Positions 7,868-13,343 of a stretch of DNA of 14,091 nucleotides are shown here, in pieces; the stretch's first letter is position 1; each line of letters opens with the position of its first letter. A program made the position numbers and the translations under genes. The DNA is taken from NCBI GenBank assembly GCA_003662485.1, contig QMYD01000012.1:1-14091 (forward strand). Direction: 5' to 3'. Source of the DNA: Candidatus Hecatellales archaeon (GTDB lineage: Archaea > Thermoproteota > Bathyarchaeia > Hecatellales > Hecatellaceae). A model generated the notes under the pieces. The model saw nothing but the letters and a program-made list of their open reading frames with translations. It did not search any database and was not told the origin of the DNA.

Positions 7868-8647
7868 TCACCTCAATTCTTCTAAAGCGTCTTCAATTGA
7901 GGCGTTGTCTATCACTATTTTTCTGATGGCTTTAAGCATGGCTTCAGGTTTCTCATGCTGGAAGACGTTTCTTCCGATTGATACACCTATGCTTCCAGCA
8001 TCAATAGCTCCTCTTACCATTTCAAGAACCTCTATATCGTTTTCGCATTTAGGGCCTCCAGCTATAACAACGGGTACTGGACATCCTTCTACAACCTGCT
8101 TAAAGGTTTCAATACTGCCCGTGTATAGAGTCTTTACAAGGTCTGCTCCTAGCTCAGCTCCAACCCTGGCTACGTGAGCTACGAATTTGGGATCAAGCGG
8201 GTTCCTAACATTTCTACCCCTAGGATACATCATGGCTAGTAATGGAATCTGAAATCTTTCACATTCGCCAGCAACTCTTCCCAGAACCCCTAGCATGTCA
8301 GGCTCTCCATCACTCCCACCTATGTTTACATGCACTGAGACAGCGTCAGCACCTAGGCGGATAGCCTCCTCAACCTCAGCAATTTGAACCTTAGCGTTTG
8401 GGTCTGGAGCTAACGTTGTCGATGCTGAAAGATGCATTATTATTCCACATTTTGGCTTTCTTTTAAGCGTTTTCAAAATGCCTTTATGAAGAACAATTGC
8501 CGTAGCGTTTTCTTCAACTTTCCTTATGATCTCTTCCATGTTAGTTAATCCTTTAATTGGACCCTCCGTTACTCCATGATCCATAGGTACTATTACGGCT
8601 TTTCCATCTTCTAAAATCTCATCTAACCTAGCATCCTTTCCTCTCAA
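7868..8647 (-). CDS. aroA': 2-amino-3,7-dideoxy-D-threo-hept-6-ulosonate (ADH) synthase
   Basis: Condenses aspartate semialdehyde with a 6-deoxy-ketohexose phosphate donor to make ADH, the first committed archaeal aromatic step. The protein is a class I aldolase barrel: V-P-M-D-H-G (20-25), A-M-M-Y-P-R-G (138-144, with the Tyr/Arg pair typical of this group), Schiff-base lysine in D-L-V-K-T-L-Y-T-G (K172), G-G-P (197-199) and S-I-G-R-N-V-F-Q (223-230) for phosphate. The closest alternative is archaeal class I fructose-bisphosphate aldolase, which shares these motifs; the adjacent dehydroquinate synthase II favours ADH synthase. The TTG start overlaps the upstream stop as TTGA and has a strong GGGGAGGTG ribosome site five bases away. 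Confidence 0.9.
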   Translation of the reverse strand: MRGKDARLDEILEDGKAVIVPMDHGVTEGPIKGLTNMEEIIRKVEENATAIVLHKGILKTLKRKPKCGIIMHLSASTTLAPDPNAKVQIAEVEEAIRLGADAVSVHVNIGGSDGEPDMLGVLGRVAGECERFQIPLLAMMYPRGRNVRNPLDPKFVAHVARVGAELGADLVKTLYTGSIETFKQVVEGCPVPVVIAGGPKCENDIEVLEMVRGAIDAGSIGVSIGRNVFQHEKPEAMLKAIRKIVIDNASIEDALEELR

Positions 8648-8892
8648 TTTCCCACCTCCCCTTTAAGATTCTTACTTTTCGGAAGAGGCCTCAAACAGGT
8701 AGGGGTTACACTTTCACTGCCATTACTAATGACTTTAGCCACTAGCCTGCCGAAGGCTGTTAGTCTTGCTGCGGAATTATTGCCATAACTTATCAGGTTT
8801 AAATTTCTGAGTATTTTGGCGTTTAATTTGAGAGTGGATAGGGGTATCTTGTACCTTTTTTCTAGTTCTGAGACAAGGGAGCTAATTGTCAT
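8644..8892 (-). CDS. Winged-helix DNA-binding protein heading the aro operon; start uncertain
   Basis: From the ATG at 8892 the product is 82 residues with a winged-helix pattern: T-I-S-S-L-V-S-E-L helix, K-I-P-L-S-T-L-K-L-N-A-K-I-L-R-N-L recognition helix, then the wing N-L-I-S-Y-G, A-A-R-L-T-A-F-G. This ATG falls after where the first helix should be. The same frame stays open upstream to a TGA at 9016-9018 and encodes a convincing extra helix (L-R-K-L-L-L-R-A-L-N-R-N-Q-L-I-I-L-Q), but that extension has no ATG, GTG or TTG. The true protein is therefore probably longer, through a non-standard start or a frameshift. The gene overlaps the ADH synthase start by four bases, and a local transcriptional role in aromatic synthesis is inferred from position. 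The C-terminal tail (about 57-82) is not part of the fold. Confidence 0.7.
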   Translation of the reverse strand: MTISSLVSELEKRYKIPLSTLKLNAKILRNLNLISYGNNSAARLTAFGRLVAKVISNGSESVTPTCLRPLPKSKNLKGEVGN

Positions 8893-8963
8893 ATTGGAGT
8901 TGCTGGCAACTCCCTGGAGGATAATGAGCTGATTCCTATTGAGAGCCCTAAGCAGAAGTTTCC

Positions 8964-9014
8964 TTAAATTGTCTTCGTAAATTGGCGTTTCATCACATCG
9001 TATTGGCGCTTCAT
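8964..9014 (-). CDS. Possible 16-codon leader ORF before the aro operon
   Basis: The ATG at 9014 follows GGTGGGTGAG and opens 16 codons to a TAA at 8964-8966. The product is M-K-R-Q-Y-D-V-M-K-R-Q-F-T-K-T-I. An in-frame GTG lies three codons upstream. It sits downstream of the operon's TATA-like box and overlaps the upstream extension of the winged-helix gene in another frame. It could be a leader peptide, the true N-terminus joined by a frameshift, or chance. The presence of Tyr and Phe at equivalent places is suggestive only. Confidence 0.25.
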   Translation of the reverse strand: MKRQYDVMKRQFTKTI

Positions 9015-9015
9015 C
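8974..9015 (-). repeat. 21-bp tandem duplication in the aro leader
   Basis: Two adjacent copies run 9015-8995 and 8994-8974 on the - strand. Both begin GATGAA-CGCCAAT with one internal substitution before diverging at their ends. Being 7 codons long, the duplication preserves every frame. In the winged-helix frame it reads D-E-A-P-I-R-C / D-E-T-P-I-Y-E. In the overlapping ORF frame it reads M-K-R-Q-Y / M-K-R-Q-F. Confidence 0.75.
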
Positions 9016-9050
9016 TCACCCACCGACAGGGAGAAAATATAACGTAAAAC

Positions 9051-9060
9051 ATATTTAAGC
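9051..9060 (-). promoter_or_regulatory. TATA-like box for the aro operon
   Basis: GCTTAAATAT on the - strand resembles an archaeal BRE/TATA element. Transcription would be expected to begin about 25 bases downstream, near 9025-9035, just before the GTG/ATG leader ORF and the open winged-helix frame. An alternative A/T run (GTTATATTTT) lies at 9032-9043. Confidence 0.45.
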
Positions 9061-9269
9061 TTGCTGGACAAGTAAACATAGCCAGAAAATTTATCATTTT
9101 ATGATTTCAAACCTTCTTTTATTACTGCAAGTCTAAAGTTTTCTGAGATAACATCCGTTGAACCATCAGATCGTTAACAACCTCCCACATCTCAAGGCGA
9201 ATAAGGCTTCAAACTCAAGACTTCCTCGCTAGAAAAGTGAGGGAGGAATTTAGGTTTAACCACGGATGT
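9061..9269. other. Non-coding spacer between tRNA and aro promoter
   Basis: There is no credible ORF. An imperfect hairpin at about 9223-9243 (CCTCGCT / AGTGAGG with one G-U pair and an A-rich loop) lies downstream of the - strand tRNA and could help end its transcript. I looked for C/D box signals and found only poor ones. Confidence 0.4.
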
Positions 9270-9347
9270 TGGTAGCGGGGCGTGGATTTGAACCACGGCT
9301 CTCGGGGTTATGAGCCCCGCGGGTTAACCTGGCTACCCCACCCCGCT
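9270..9347 (-). tRNA. Initiator tRNA-Met (CAU), CCA encoded
   Basis: The cloverleaf reads 5' acceptor AGCGGGG with 3' partner CCCCGCT, discriminator A and encoded CCA. The D-arm is GGGT...ACCC with A-G-C-C-A-G-G-T-T-A in the loop. The anticodon arm is CGGGG-CTCATAA-CCCCG with anticodon CAU (plus-strand 9310-9312). The T-arm is CGTGG-TTCAAAT-CCACG. An A1:U72 pair and three consecutive G:C pairs at 29-31/39-41 are the classical archaeal/eukaryal initiator features. They set it apart from elongator Met and from tRNA-Ile2, whose CAU is modified by TiaS. No intron is present. Confidence 0.93.
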
Positions 9348-9393
9348 TCGGTTTAACTCGTATAAGGCTCTAAGAGAATTGGAAGGTGGGAGG

Positions 9394-9401
9394 CTTATAA
9401 A
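9394..9401 (-). promoter_or_regulatory. TATA-like box for the initiator tRNA
   Basis: TTTATAAG on the - strand lies about 47 bases before the tRNA 5' end. The usual archaeal spacing would place the start near 9372 and leave a leader of about 25 bases for RNase P to remove. A closer match (CTTATAC, 9359-9365) is too near the tRNA to serve. Confidence 0.4.
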
Positions 9402-9416
9402 CTTTTTAAGGCTTTA

Positions 9417-9450
9417 AGGGGAGTTTCCCCTAATTTCTTTCTATTTTTCT
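9417..9450 (+). terminator. Orphan hairpin with T-rich tail
   Basis: AGGGGA-GTT-TCCCCT (9417-9431) is a perfect 6-bp stem with a 3-base loop, followed on the + strand by about 20 bases rich in T. It looks like an intrinsic terminator, but no + strand gene lies immediately upstream. It could end an unannotated + strand RNA, or end read-through opposite the tRNA. Confidence 0.3.
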
Positions 9451-9460
9451 TGTAGGGGAT

Positions 9461-9521
9461 GGTTCAGTTCGCCCGTCGTTTATTCTTCACGGCTTCCGCT
9501 AAGGCTGAATTCATCATCACC
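9461..9521 (-). ncRNA. Candidate C/D box sRNA, predicted guide for 16S C1402
   Basis: On the - strand the elements come in the archaeal C/D sRNA order. Box C is ATGATGA (9517-9511), then a 12-base guide (9510-9499), a degenerate D' CGGA (9498-9495), a 4-base spacer, C' GTGAAGA (9490-9484), a 16-base segment, and D CTGA (9467-9464). A 3-bp terminal stem GGT/ACC brackets it, as a kink-turn requires. The segment before D contains GACGGGCG, complementary to the universally conserved 16S CGCCCGTC (E. coli 1400-1407). The fifth base upstream of D then pairs with C1402, a 2'-O-methyl site in bacteria and, via snR70, in yeast 18S. I found no target for the D' guide. The D' box and stem are weak, and no expression evidence is available. 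Confidence 0.5.
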
Positions 9522-9579
9522 TATTGAATGTATGGTGGGGCCTGTTAAAGCCTTTTTGATTGTGTAGGTTTAGAAATTT

Positions 9580-10944
9580 ATGGAGGAGTTTGGCTTGAAT
9601 GGCAGGCTGCCTCATGGTGGATTCGCCGTTAACAGGATGGGGAGGCTGACGTTAGACGGCTACGACCTCGCGGAGATAGCTGAAAGGTTTGGCACCCCAC
9701 TATACGTGGTCTCCGAGGAGAGACTAAAAAGGAATTATGAAGAGCTCGTGGAAGCCTTTAAAACCCACTACACGGGGGAAGCCATTATAGCTTATGCTGT
9801 TAAGGCCAACTTCACCCTCGCCATAATCAGGGTTTTAGCCTTAAAGGGGGCTTGGGCTGAAACCTTTACAGGCCCTGAGCTTCACATGGCTTTGACGGCT
9901 GGGGTTAGGCCGGAGAGAATTCTTTTAACGGGTGCTTGTAGGGTTGAGGCAGAGTTTAGGGAGGCCCTAGAAGCTGGGGTAGGACTCATCGTAGTCGACT
10001 TCCCCCAAGAGCTTCATAGGCTTGAGAAGGTTGCAGGAGAGCTGGGGGTGGAGGCAAGGGTGCTAATAAGAGTTAACCCCGCAATGAGGGTTCCAACCCA
10101 TCCAAGCATAGCTACAGGCGTTAGGGGAGCCAAGTTTGGAGTGGACATTCCAAGCGGTCAAGCCCTCAAAGTCTTCGAGGAAGCCTTAGCCCTCAACTGG
10201 GTTAAGGTTTTAGGCATCCACACCCATATCGGGTCTAAAATTATGAAGGTTAAGCCCTTCGTTGAGGCTGCAAGCCGCCTCGTAGGCTTCGTCGAGGAAC
10301 TGAACGGGAAGCTTGGATTTAAACCTGAATATTTGGATTTAGGTGGAGGCTTCGGCGTACCCTATAAGCCTGAGGAATTTGAAAAACCCTTTGACTTAAA
10401 CCTCCTAGCCCGTAGGGTTTCCAGGGTTATCACCAGCGGATTTAAAAGGCTTGGCCTAGGGCTTCCCAAACTCATCTTTGAACCGGGTAGGAGGCTAGTG
10501 GCTGATGCTGAAATCCTCCTAGCCCGAGTCCTAGGCGTAAAGGAAACTCCCACGGGTAAATTCATCTTCCTCGACGCCTCAACAAACCACTTGTCGCCCG
10601 TGCTGCTGGTAGACCAATACTATGAAATGGTTTTGGTGAATAAGGCTGACATGGAACCCTCGGAAACGGTTAGCTTCGCAGGCCCCCTCTGCTTCACAAA
10701 GGATATCATTGCCGTTAACCGGAGGATGCCTAAGATTGAAACAGGAGATCTCATAGCCATCCTAAGCGTTGGAGCCTACTGTAAGTCGTCCTACATGATG
10801 CATAACGCCCAGCCCAAACCTCCAACCGTTATGCTGAGCAAACATGGCATTGAAATGGTTCAGCGGGGAGAAACCTTGAACGACCTCACAGCCCGCGACT
10901 TCATTCCTCCAAGACTATACCATGCCTCCGCAGAGCCCTCTTAA
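9580..10944 (+). CDS. lysA: Diaminopimelate decarboxylase-like PLP enzyme (fold type III)
   Basis: Most likely decarboxylates meso-diaminopimelate to lysine. The fold is an alanine-racemase-like barrel with PLP lysine K75 in A-Y-A-V-K-A-N. Other blocks are N-P-x-x-x-x-x-T-H-P-S-I-A-T-G (166-180), K-F-G-V-D (185-189), H-T-H-I-G-S (214-219), the phosphate-binding L-D-L-G-G-G-F-G (252-259) and E-P-G-R (301-304). The C-terminal beta domain has C371 and G-A-Y (398-400). Two family motifs differ: C-E-S-G-D is C-F-T-K-D here, and the segment after G-A-Y reads C-K-S-S-Y-M-M-H-N-A-Q instead of G-x-x-M-S-S-N-Y-N. Another amino-acid or carboxy-polyamine substrate is therefore possible. Length 454 is slightly long. 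The ATG has no clear ribosome site; ATG 9637 is the next choice but would trim the N-terminus. Confidence 0.8.
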   Translation: MEEFGLNGRLPHGGFAVNRMGRLTLDGYDLAEIAERFGTPLYVVSEERLKRNYEELVEAFKTHYTGEAIIAYAVKANFTLAIIRVLALKGAWAETFTGPELHMALTAGVRPERILLTGACRVEAEFREALEAGVGLIVVDFPQELHRLEKVAGELGVEARVLIRVNPAMRVPTHPSIATGVRGAKFGVDIPSGQALKVFEEALALNWVKVLGIHTHIGSKIMKVKPFVEAASRLVGFVEELNGKLGFKPEYLDLGGGFGVPYKPEEFEKPFDLNLLARRVSRVITSGFKRLGLGLPKLIFEPGRRLVADAEILLARVLGVKETPTGKFIFLDASTNHLSPVLLVDQYYEMVLVNKADMEPSETVSFAGPLCFTKDIIAVNRRMPKIETGDLIAILSVGAYCKSSYMMHNAQPKPPTVMLSKHGIEMVQRGETLNDLTARDFIPPRLYHASAEPS

Positions 10945-11107
10945 CCTTTTCTAACTCCTCCCGCAAGGTTCTAACCTGCTCATAGAGGGCTTGAAGGCTT
11001 AAAGGATGAACAGGCACCCCAGCATTAAGGTCAGAAGGCTTGGGTAAGCCTCTCCCACCAGTCAACTCTTCTGGCCTGAAAAATGCTCCCAGCTCTTTCA
11101 CCTCCAA
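10901..11107 (-). CDS. Small coiled-coil protein, unidentified
   Basis: 68 residues. The N-terminal half is loop-like and proline/glycine-rich (F-F-R-P-E-E-L-T-G-G-R-G-L-P-K-P). The C-terminal half (about 36-62) shows a heptad pattern, L-S-L-Q-A-L-Y-E-Q-V-R-T-L-R-E-E-L-E-K-V, suggesting one coiled-coil helix. The composition looks coding rather than shadow-like, and it lies mostly in a gap, overlapping the lysA 3' end by 44 bases on the opposite strand. The start is uncertain: TTG 11107 and GTG 11101 have no ribosome site, while a CTG at 11092 sits six bases after GGAGGTG. An A/T element (GCATAAATC) precedes it. I do not recognise the family. It is divergent from the Ku-ligase pair and might share its control. 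Confidence 0.5.
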   Translation of the reverse strand: MEVKELGAFFRPEELTGGRGLPKPSDLNAGVPVHPLSLQALYEQVRTLREELEKVKRALRRHGIVLEE

Positions 11108-11210
11108 AGTAGATTTATGCGGGGAGACTTAAGAAGACCACGCTGAAAGGGGCTTAAAGCGGTTTCTTCCCTCTTTTTGTTGACTTTTTTGGCTGCTAAT
11201 CGACAGTAAG

Positions 11211-11220
11211 CTTTTAAATG
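11211..11220 (+). promoter_or_regulatory. TATA-like box for the Ku-ligase pair
   Basis: CTTTTAAATG lies about 60 bases before the ATG at 11276. Initiation would be near 11240, leaving a leader of some 35 bases with the ribosome site AGGTGA at 11264-11269. Confidence 0.4.
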
Positions 11221-11275
11221 TAGAATAATAGTAGACTAGCTGTAGATAAGGGGACCATTCCACAGGTGACTGGAG

Positions 11276-12058
11276 ATGCCGAGGAAGAAGGGGAAGCCCG
11301 CAGTGGATCAGGCTCAGACAGACATTAGGGAAGCCTTCGTGAAGATCCTCCCAAAGGAGAAGAGGGAGGAAGCAGAGAAGGCTTTGAAGGATCTGGGGAA
11401 GGGTGTGAAGTTTGGAGGCTATAAGGCAACGCTGGTTTACCGCTCCTGTAAGGGAGACTTCTCCGTAACCATGCCGATAAGACATGAAATGCTGAAGGTT
11501 CCAGACGTTAAGATTCAAACAGTAAAGCGTACGCTGGACGGTGGGGAGGTTAGAGTTGAAAGGATAAGGGGTACCACTAAGTATTACGACGCCAAAACGG
11601 GTAGGGAACTCTCACCCAAAGAGGTGGTGGACTACCAGGTTTTCCCCGACGGCCGAATAAGCGACAAGCCGATTAAGGCTGAAACCACCCGAGTGTTCGA
11701 AGTGAAACTTCACAGGCCCAGAGAAATCGTAAACGACTGGTTCGTGGAGGGAATCATGGAAATATGGCCTGACCCAGAGGTGCCGGGACTTATCCCAGAA
11801 TTCCAGAAAATCTTCCAGGACTTGAAGGACAATAATATGGTTGGGGTTTTCACCTTCCAGCGTGGGTATAACCGCTACCACGCCCTCCTCGCCCCAGCCG
11901 ACTACTTGGAGGAGGGGAAAATAAGCCTCATCGCCTACCTAGTGCGTAAAAAGCTCTGCGACGTCCACCAGCACGTCATAGACCTAGCCATTGGCGTGGT
12001 GAAGGTTACACCCCTATCCGAATTCCAAGACTTTGAAGCGCCACTCGAACCCATCTAG
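11276..12058 (+). CDS. Ku-like DNA-end-binding protein (putative)
   Basis: Predicted to bind double-strand DNA ends and recruit the ligase next door. Residues 1-45 are lysine/glutamate-rich. From about 50 to 235 the order of segments parallels the bacterial Ku core: a G-G-E-V-R-V stretch (89-94) where Ku has G-G-R-x-R-Y; T-G-R-E-L-S-P-K-E-V-V-D-Y (108-120) against Ku's G-R-E-V-x-x-E-E-I-V-K-G-Y; a beta-rich F-E-V-K-L block (141-145); then V-G-V-F-T-F-Q-R-G-Y-N-R-Y-H-A-L-L-A-P (189-207) against Ku's V-G-x-x-V-L-R-G-R-E-H-L-x-x-x-x-P; and I-A-Y-L-V-R-K-K-L-C-D-V (219-230) against L-E-T-L-R-Y-A-D-E-V. Similarity is distant and judged by eye. The Ku zinc-ribbon cysteines are absent. The ligase gene eight bases downstream supports the call. 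ATG 11276 is preceded by AGGTGA. Confidence 0.6.
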   Translation: MPRKKGKPAVDQAQTDIREAFVKILPKEKREEAEKALKDLGKGVKFGGYKATLVYRSCKGDFSVTMPIRHEMLKVPDVKIQTVKRTLDGGEVRVERIRGTTKYYDAKTGRELSPKEVVDYQVFPDGRISDKPIKAETTRVFEVKLHRPREIVNDWFVEGIMEIWPDPEVPGLIPEFQKIFQDLKDNNMVGVFTFQRGYNRYHALLAPADYLEEGKISLIAYLVRKKLCDVHQHVIDLAIGVVKVTPLSEFQDFEAPLEPI

Positions 12059-12066
12059 CCAGAAAC

Positions 12067-13014
12067 ATGTTAACCAATAGGTATGTTCAAACCTACTCGG
12101 CTACCCTTACCTCCGAACCCTTAGAGAAGTTTGTAGCCCGGTATGAGCCACCCTTCAGAGTTGAACCCAAATATGATGGGGAAAGGGTTTTCTGCCTTAA
12201 AAGCCGTGGCGAGCTTGTCCTAGCCAATAGGTATAAAACCGTTTACGATAGGGGTAATCTACCCCAAGCCTTTGTTGAAGCCCTCCTCCAAGCGGTGAAG
12301 GCTAGGAGGGTGCTGATAGACGGGGAATTCGTAGCCTTAGGCGGAGACCTCTACAGCTTCCTCTCAGCTAGGAGAGGTGAGGAGAAATGGAAGCTTGGGC
12401 TCATCTGCTTCGACCTCCTAGAGGTTAACGGCAAATCCACGCGGCATCTCCCCCTAAGCAGGAGGCGCAGCCTCCTCGAAAAGGTTATCAAGCCAAACGA
12501 GCGTGTCCGGCTCTGCGAGGGTAAAATCTGCCATACGCTTGAGGAGGTTAGAGAGGCTTTTAAGGAAGCCGTTGAGAAGGGGTTTGAAGGGGTTGTGGTG
12601 AAGCCTTTAAACCTACCCTACACGGATAAGGTTTGGTGTAAGGTTAAGAAGCAGCAAAGCCTCGACGCCGTGATCATGGCTGCGGTGAAAACGCCTGGCT
12701 GGAGGAGGGGGCAGCCCTACAACAGCTTCCTGGTAGGCCTCTACGACGAGAAGGGTGAGCTTAAACCCCTCTCAAAGGTTTCCAGCGGCCTAGGGAGAAG
12801 GATAAAGGAGATTATAACAAGGCTTGTACCCCTCCTCAAAACTGGTGAGGATGAGGACTACGTGTACGTTGAGCCCAGGATCGTGGTGGAGGTAGCCTAC
12901 CACAGCCTCATCAAAACGGGGCTTAGAGCTCCAAGAATGCTTAGGGTGAGGTTTGATAAGCCTCCAAGCGAGTGCACGCTAGACCAGCTTCCACCCCAAG
13001 AGCTTAATACTTAA
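12067..13014 (+). CDS. Minimal ATP-dependent DNA ligase (LigD-ligase-like)
   Basis: Seals nicks using ATP via a ligase-adenylate intermediate. Motif I is E-P-K-Y-D-G-E-R (33-40) with adenylated lysine K35. Motif III is L-I-D-G-E-F (83-88) and IIIa is C-F-D-L-L (114-118). Motif IV is F-E-G-V-V-V-K-P (173-180) and motif V is W-C-K-V-K-K (190-195). Residues 196-315 are the OB-fold domain, ending in motif VI R-A-P-R-M-L-R-V-R-F-D-K-P-P-S-E (287-302). The N-terminal DNA-binding domain of archaeal replicative ligases, which are roughly 550-600 residues, is missing. This is therefore a core-only ligase like the ligase module of bacterial LigD or stand-alone NHEJ ligases. It starts eight bases after the Ku-like gene, and its end overlaps the opposing acylphosphatase gene by 11 bases. 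Confidence 0.9.
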   Translation: MLTNRYVQTYSATLTSEPLEKFVARYEPPFRVEPKYDGERVFCLKSRGELVLANRYKTVYDRGNLPQAFVEALLQAVKARRVLIDGEFVALGGDLYSFLSARRGEEKWKLGLICFDLLEVNGKSTRHLPLSRRRSLLEKVIKPNERVRLCEGKICHTLEEVREAFKEAVEKGFEGVVVKPLNLPYTDKVWCKVKKQQSLDAVIMAAVKTPGWRRGQPYNSFLVGLYDEKGELKPLSKVSSGLGRRIKEIITRLVPLLKTGEDEDYVYVEPRIVVEVAYHSLIKTGLRAPRMLRVRFDKPPSECTLDQLPPQELNT

Positions 13015-13288
13015 TCTTGAAGGTTGAAAACTCCCCGGTGGGCTTCTCCCACCTAACTTCAACGTTTTCCACCTCGGCTCCAGGGGGACCTCGCCTGCAG
13101 AATTCAAGCATCTGCTCCACGGCTTCCTTCTCTCCCTCGAAGACGGCTTCAACCCTCCCGTCAGGCAGGTTTCGAACCCAGCCTTTAACGCCAAGCCTTA
13201 GGGCTTCCTCCCTCGTATGCCAGCGGAAGAAGACACCCTGAACCAGGCCTGAAACGTAGACGTGAGCCCTAACAGGCACCCCCACCAC
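13004..13288 (-). CDS. acyP: Acylphosphatase
   Basis: Hydrolyses carboxyl-phosphate bonds such as those of acetyl or carbamoyl phosphate. The whole family pattern is present in 94 residues: V-Y-V-S-G-L-V-Q-G-V-F-F-R-W (11-23, with phosphate-binding R22), A-x-x-L-G-V-K-G-W-V-R-N-L-P-D-G-R-V-E (catalytic N40), then E-G-E-K-E-A-V and G-P-P-G-A-E-V-E-N-V-E-V. The GTG start at 13288 is one of several closely spaced GTGs in a G-rich stretch; GTG 13279 is an alternative. It is convergent with the ligase gene, and no functional link to it is evident. Confidence 0.93.
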   Translation of the reverse strand: MVGVPVRAHVYVSGLVQGVFFRWHTREEALRLGVKGWVRNLPDGRVEAVFEGEKEAVEQMLEFCRRGPPGAEVENVEVRWEKPTGEFSTFKIKY

Positions 13289-13343
13289 CCCCTAAAGGAA
13301 ACTAAAAGTTAAAGTTAAACCTTGAAAGTTTAAGCTTTAAGCT

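Noticed and set aside
7557..8177. 206-residue + strand frame opposite the ADH synthase and dehydroquinate synthase II genes
   Set aside because: It spans two well-supported - strand genes and is Ser/Thr/Phe-rich without any motif, so it is an antisense shadow.
9110..9190. Second C/D box RNA suggested by ATGATTT and CTGA
   Set aside because: The C box has two mismatches, no C'/D' pair is present, and there is no terminal stem.
9270..9347. tRNA-Ile2 (CAU read after agmatidine modification), tempting because tiaS lies in the same window
   Set aside because: The A1:U72 pair and GGG/CCC anticodon-stem pairs identify an initiator methionine tRNA.
11129..11518. 129-residue open frame on the - strand
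   Set aside because: It lies largely antisense to the Ku-like gene, has low-complexity Leu/Ser/His content typical of a shadow frame, and would remove the Ku promoter region.
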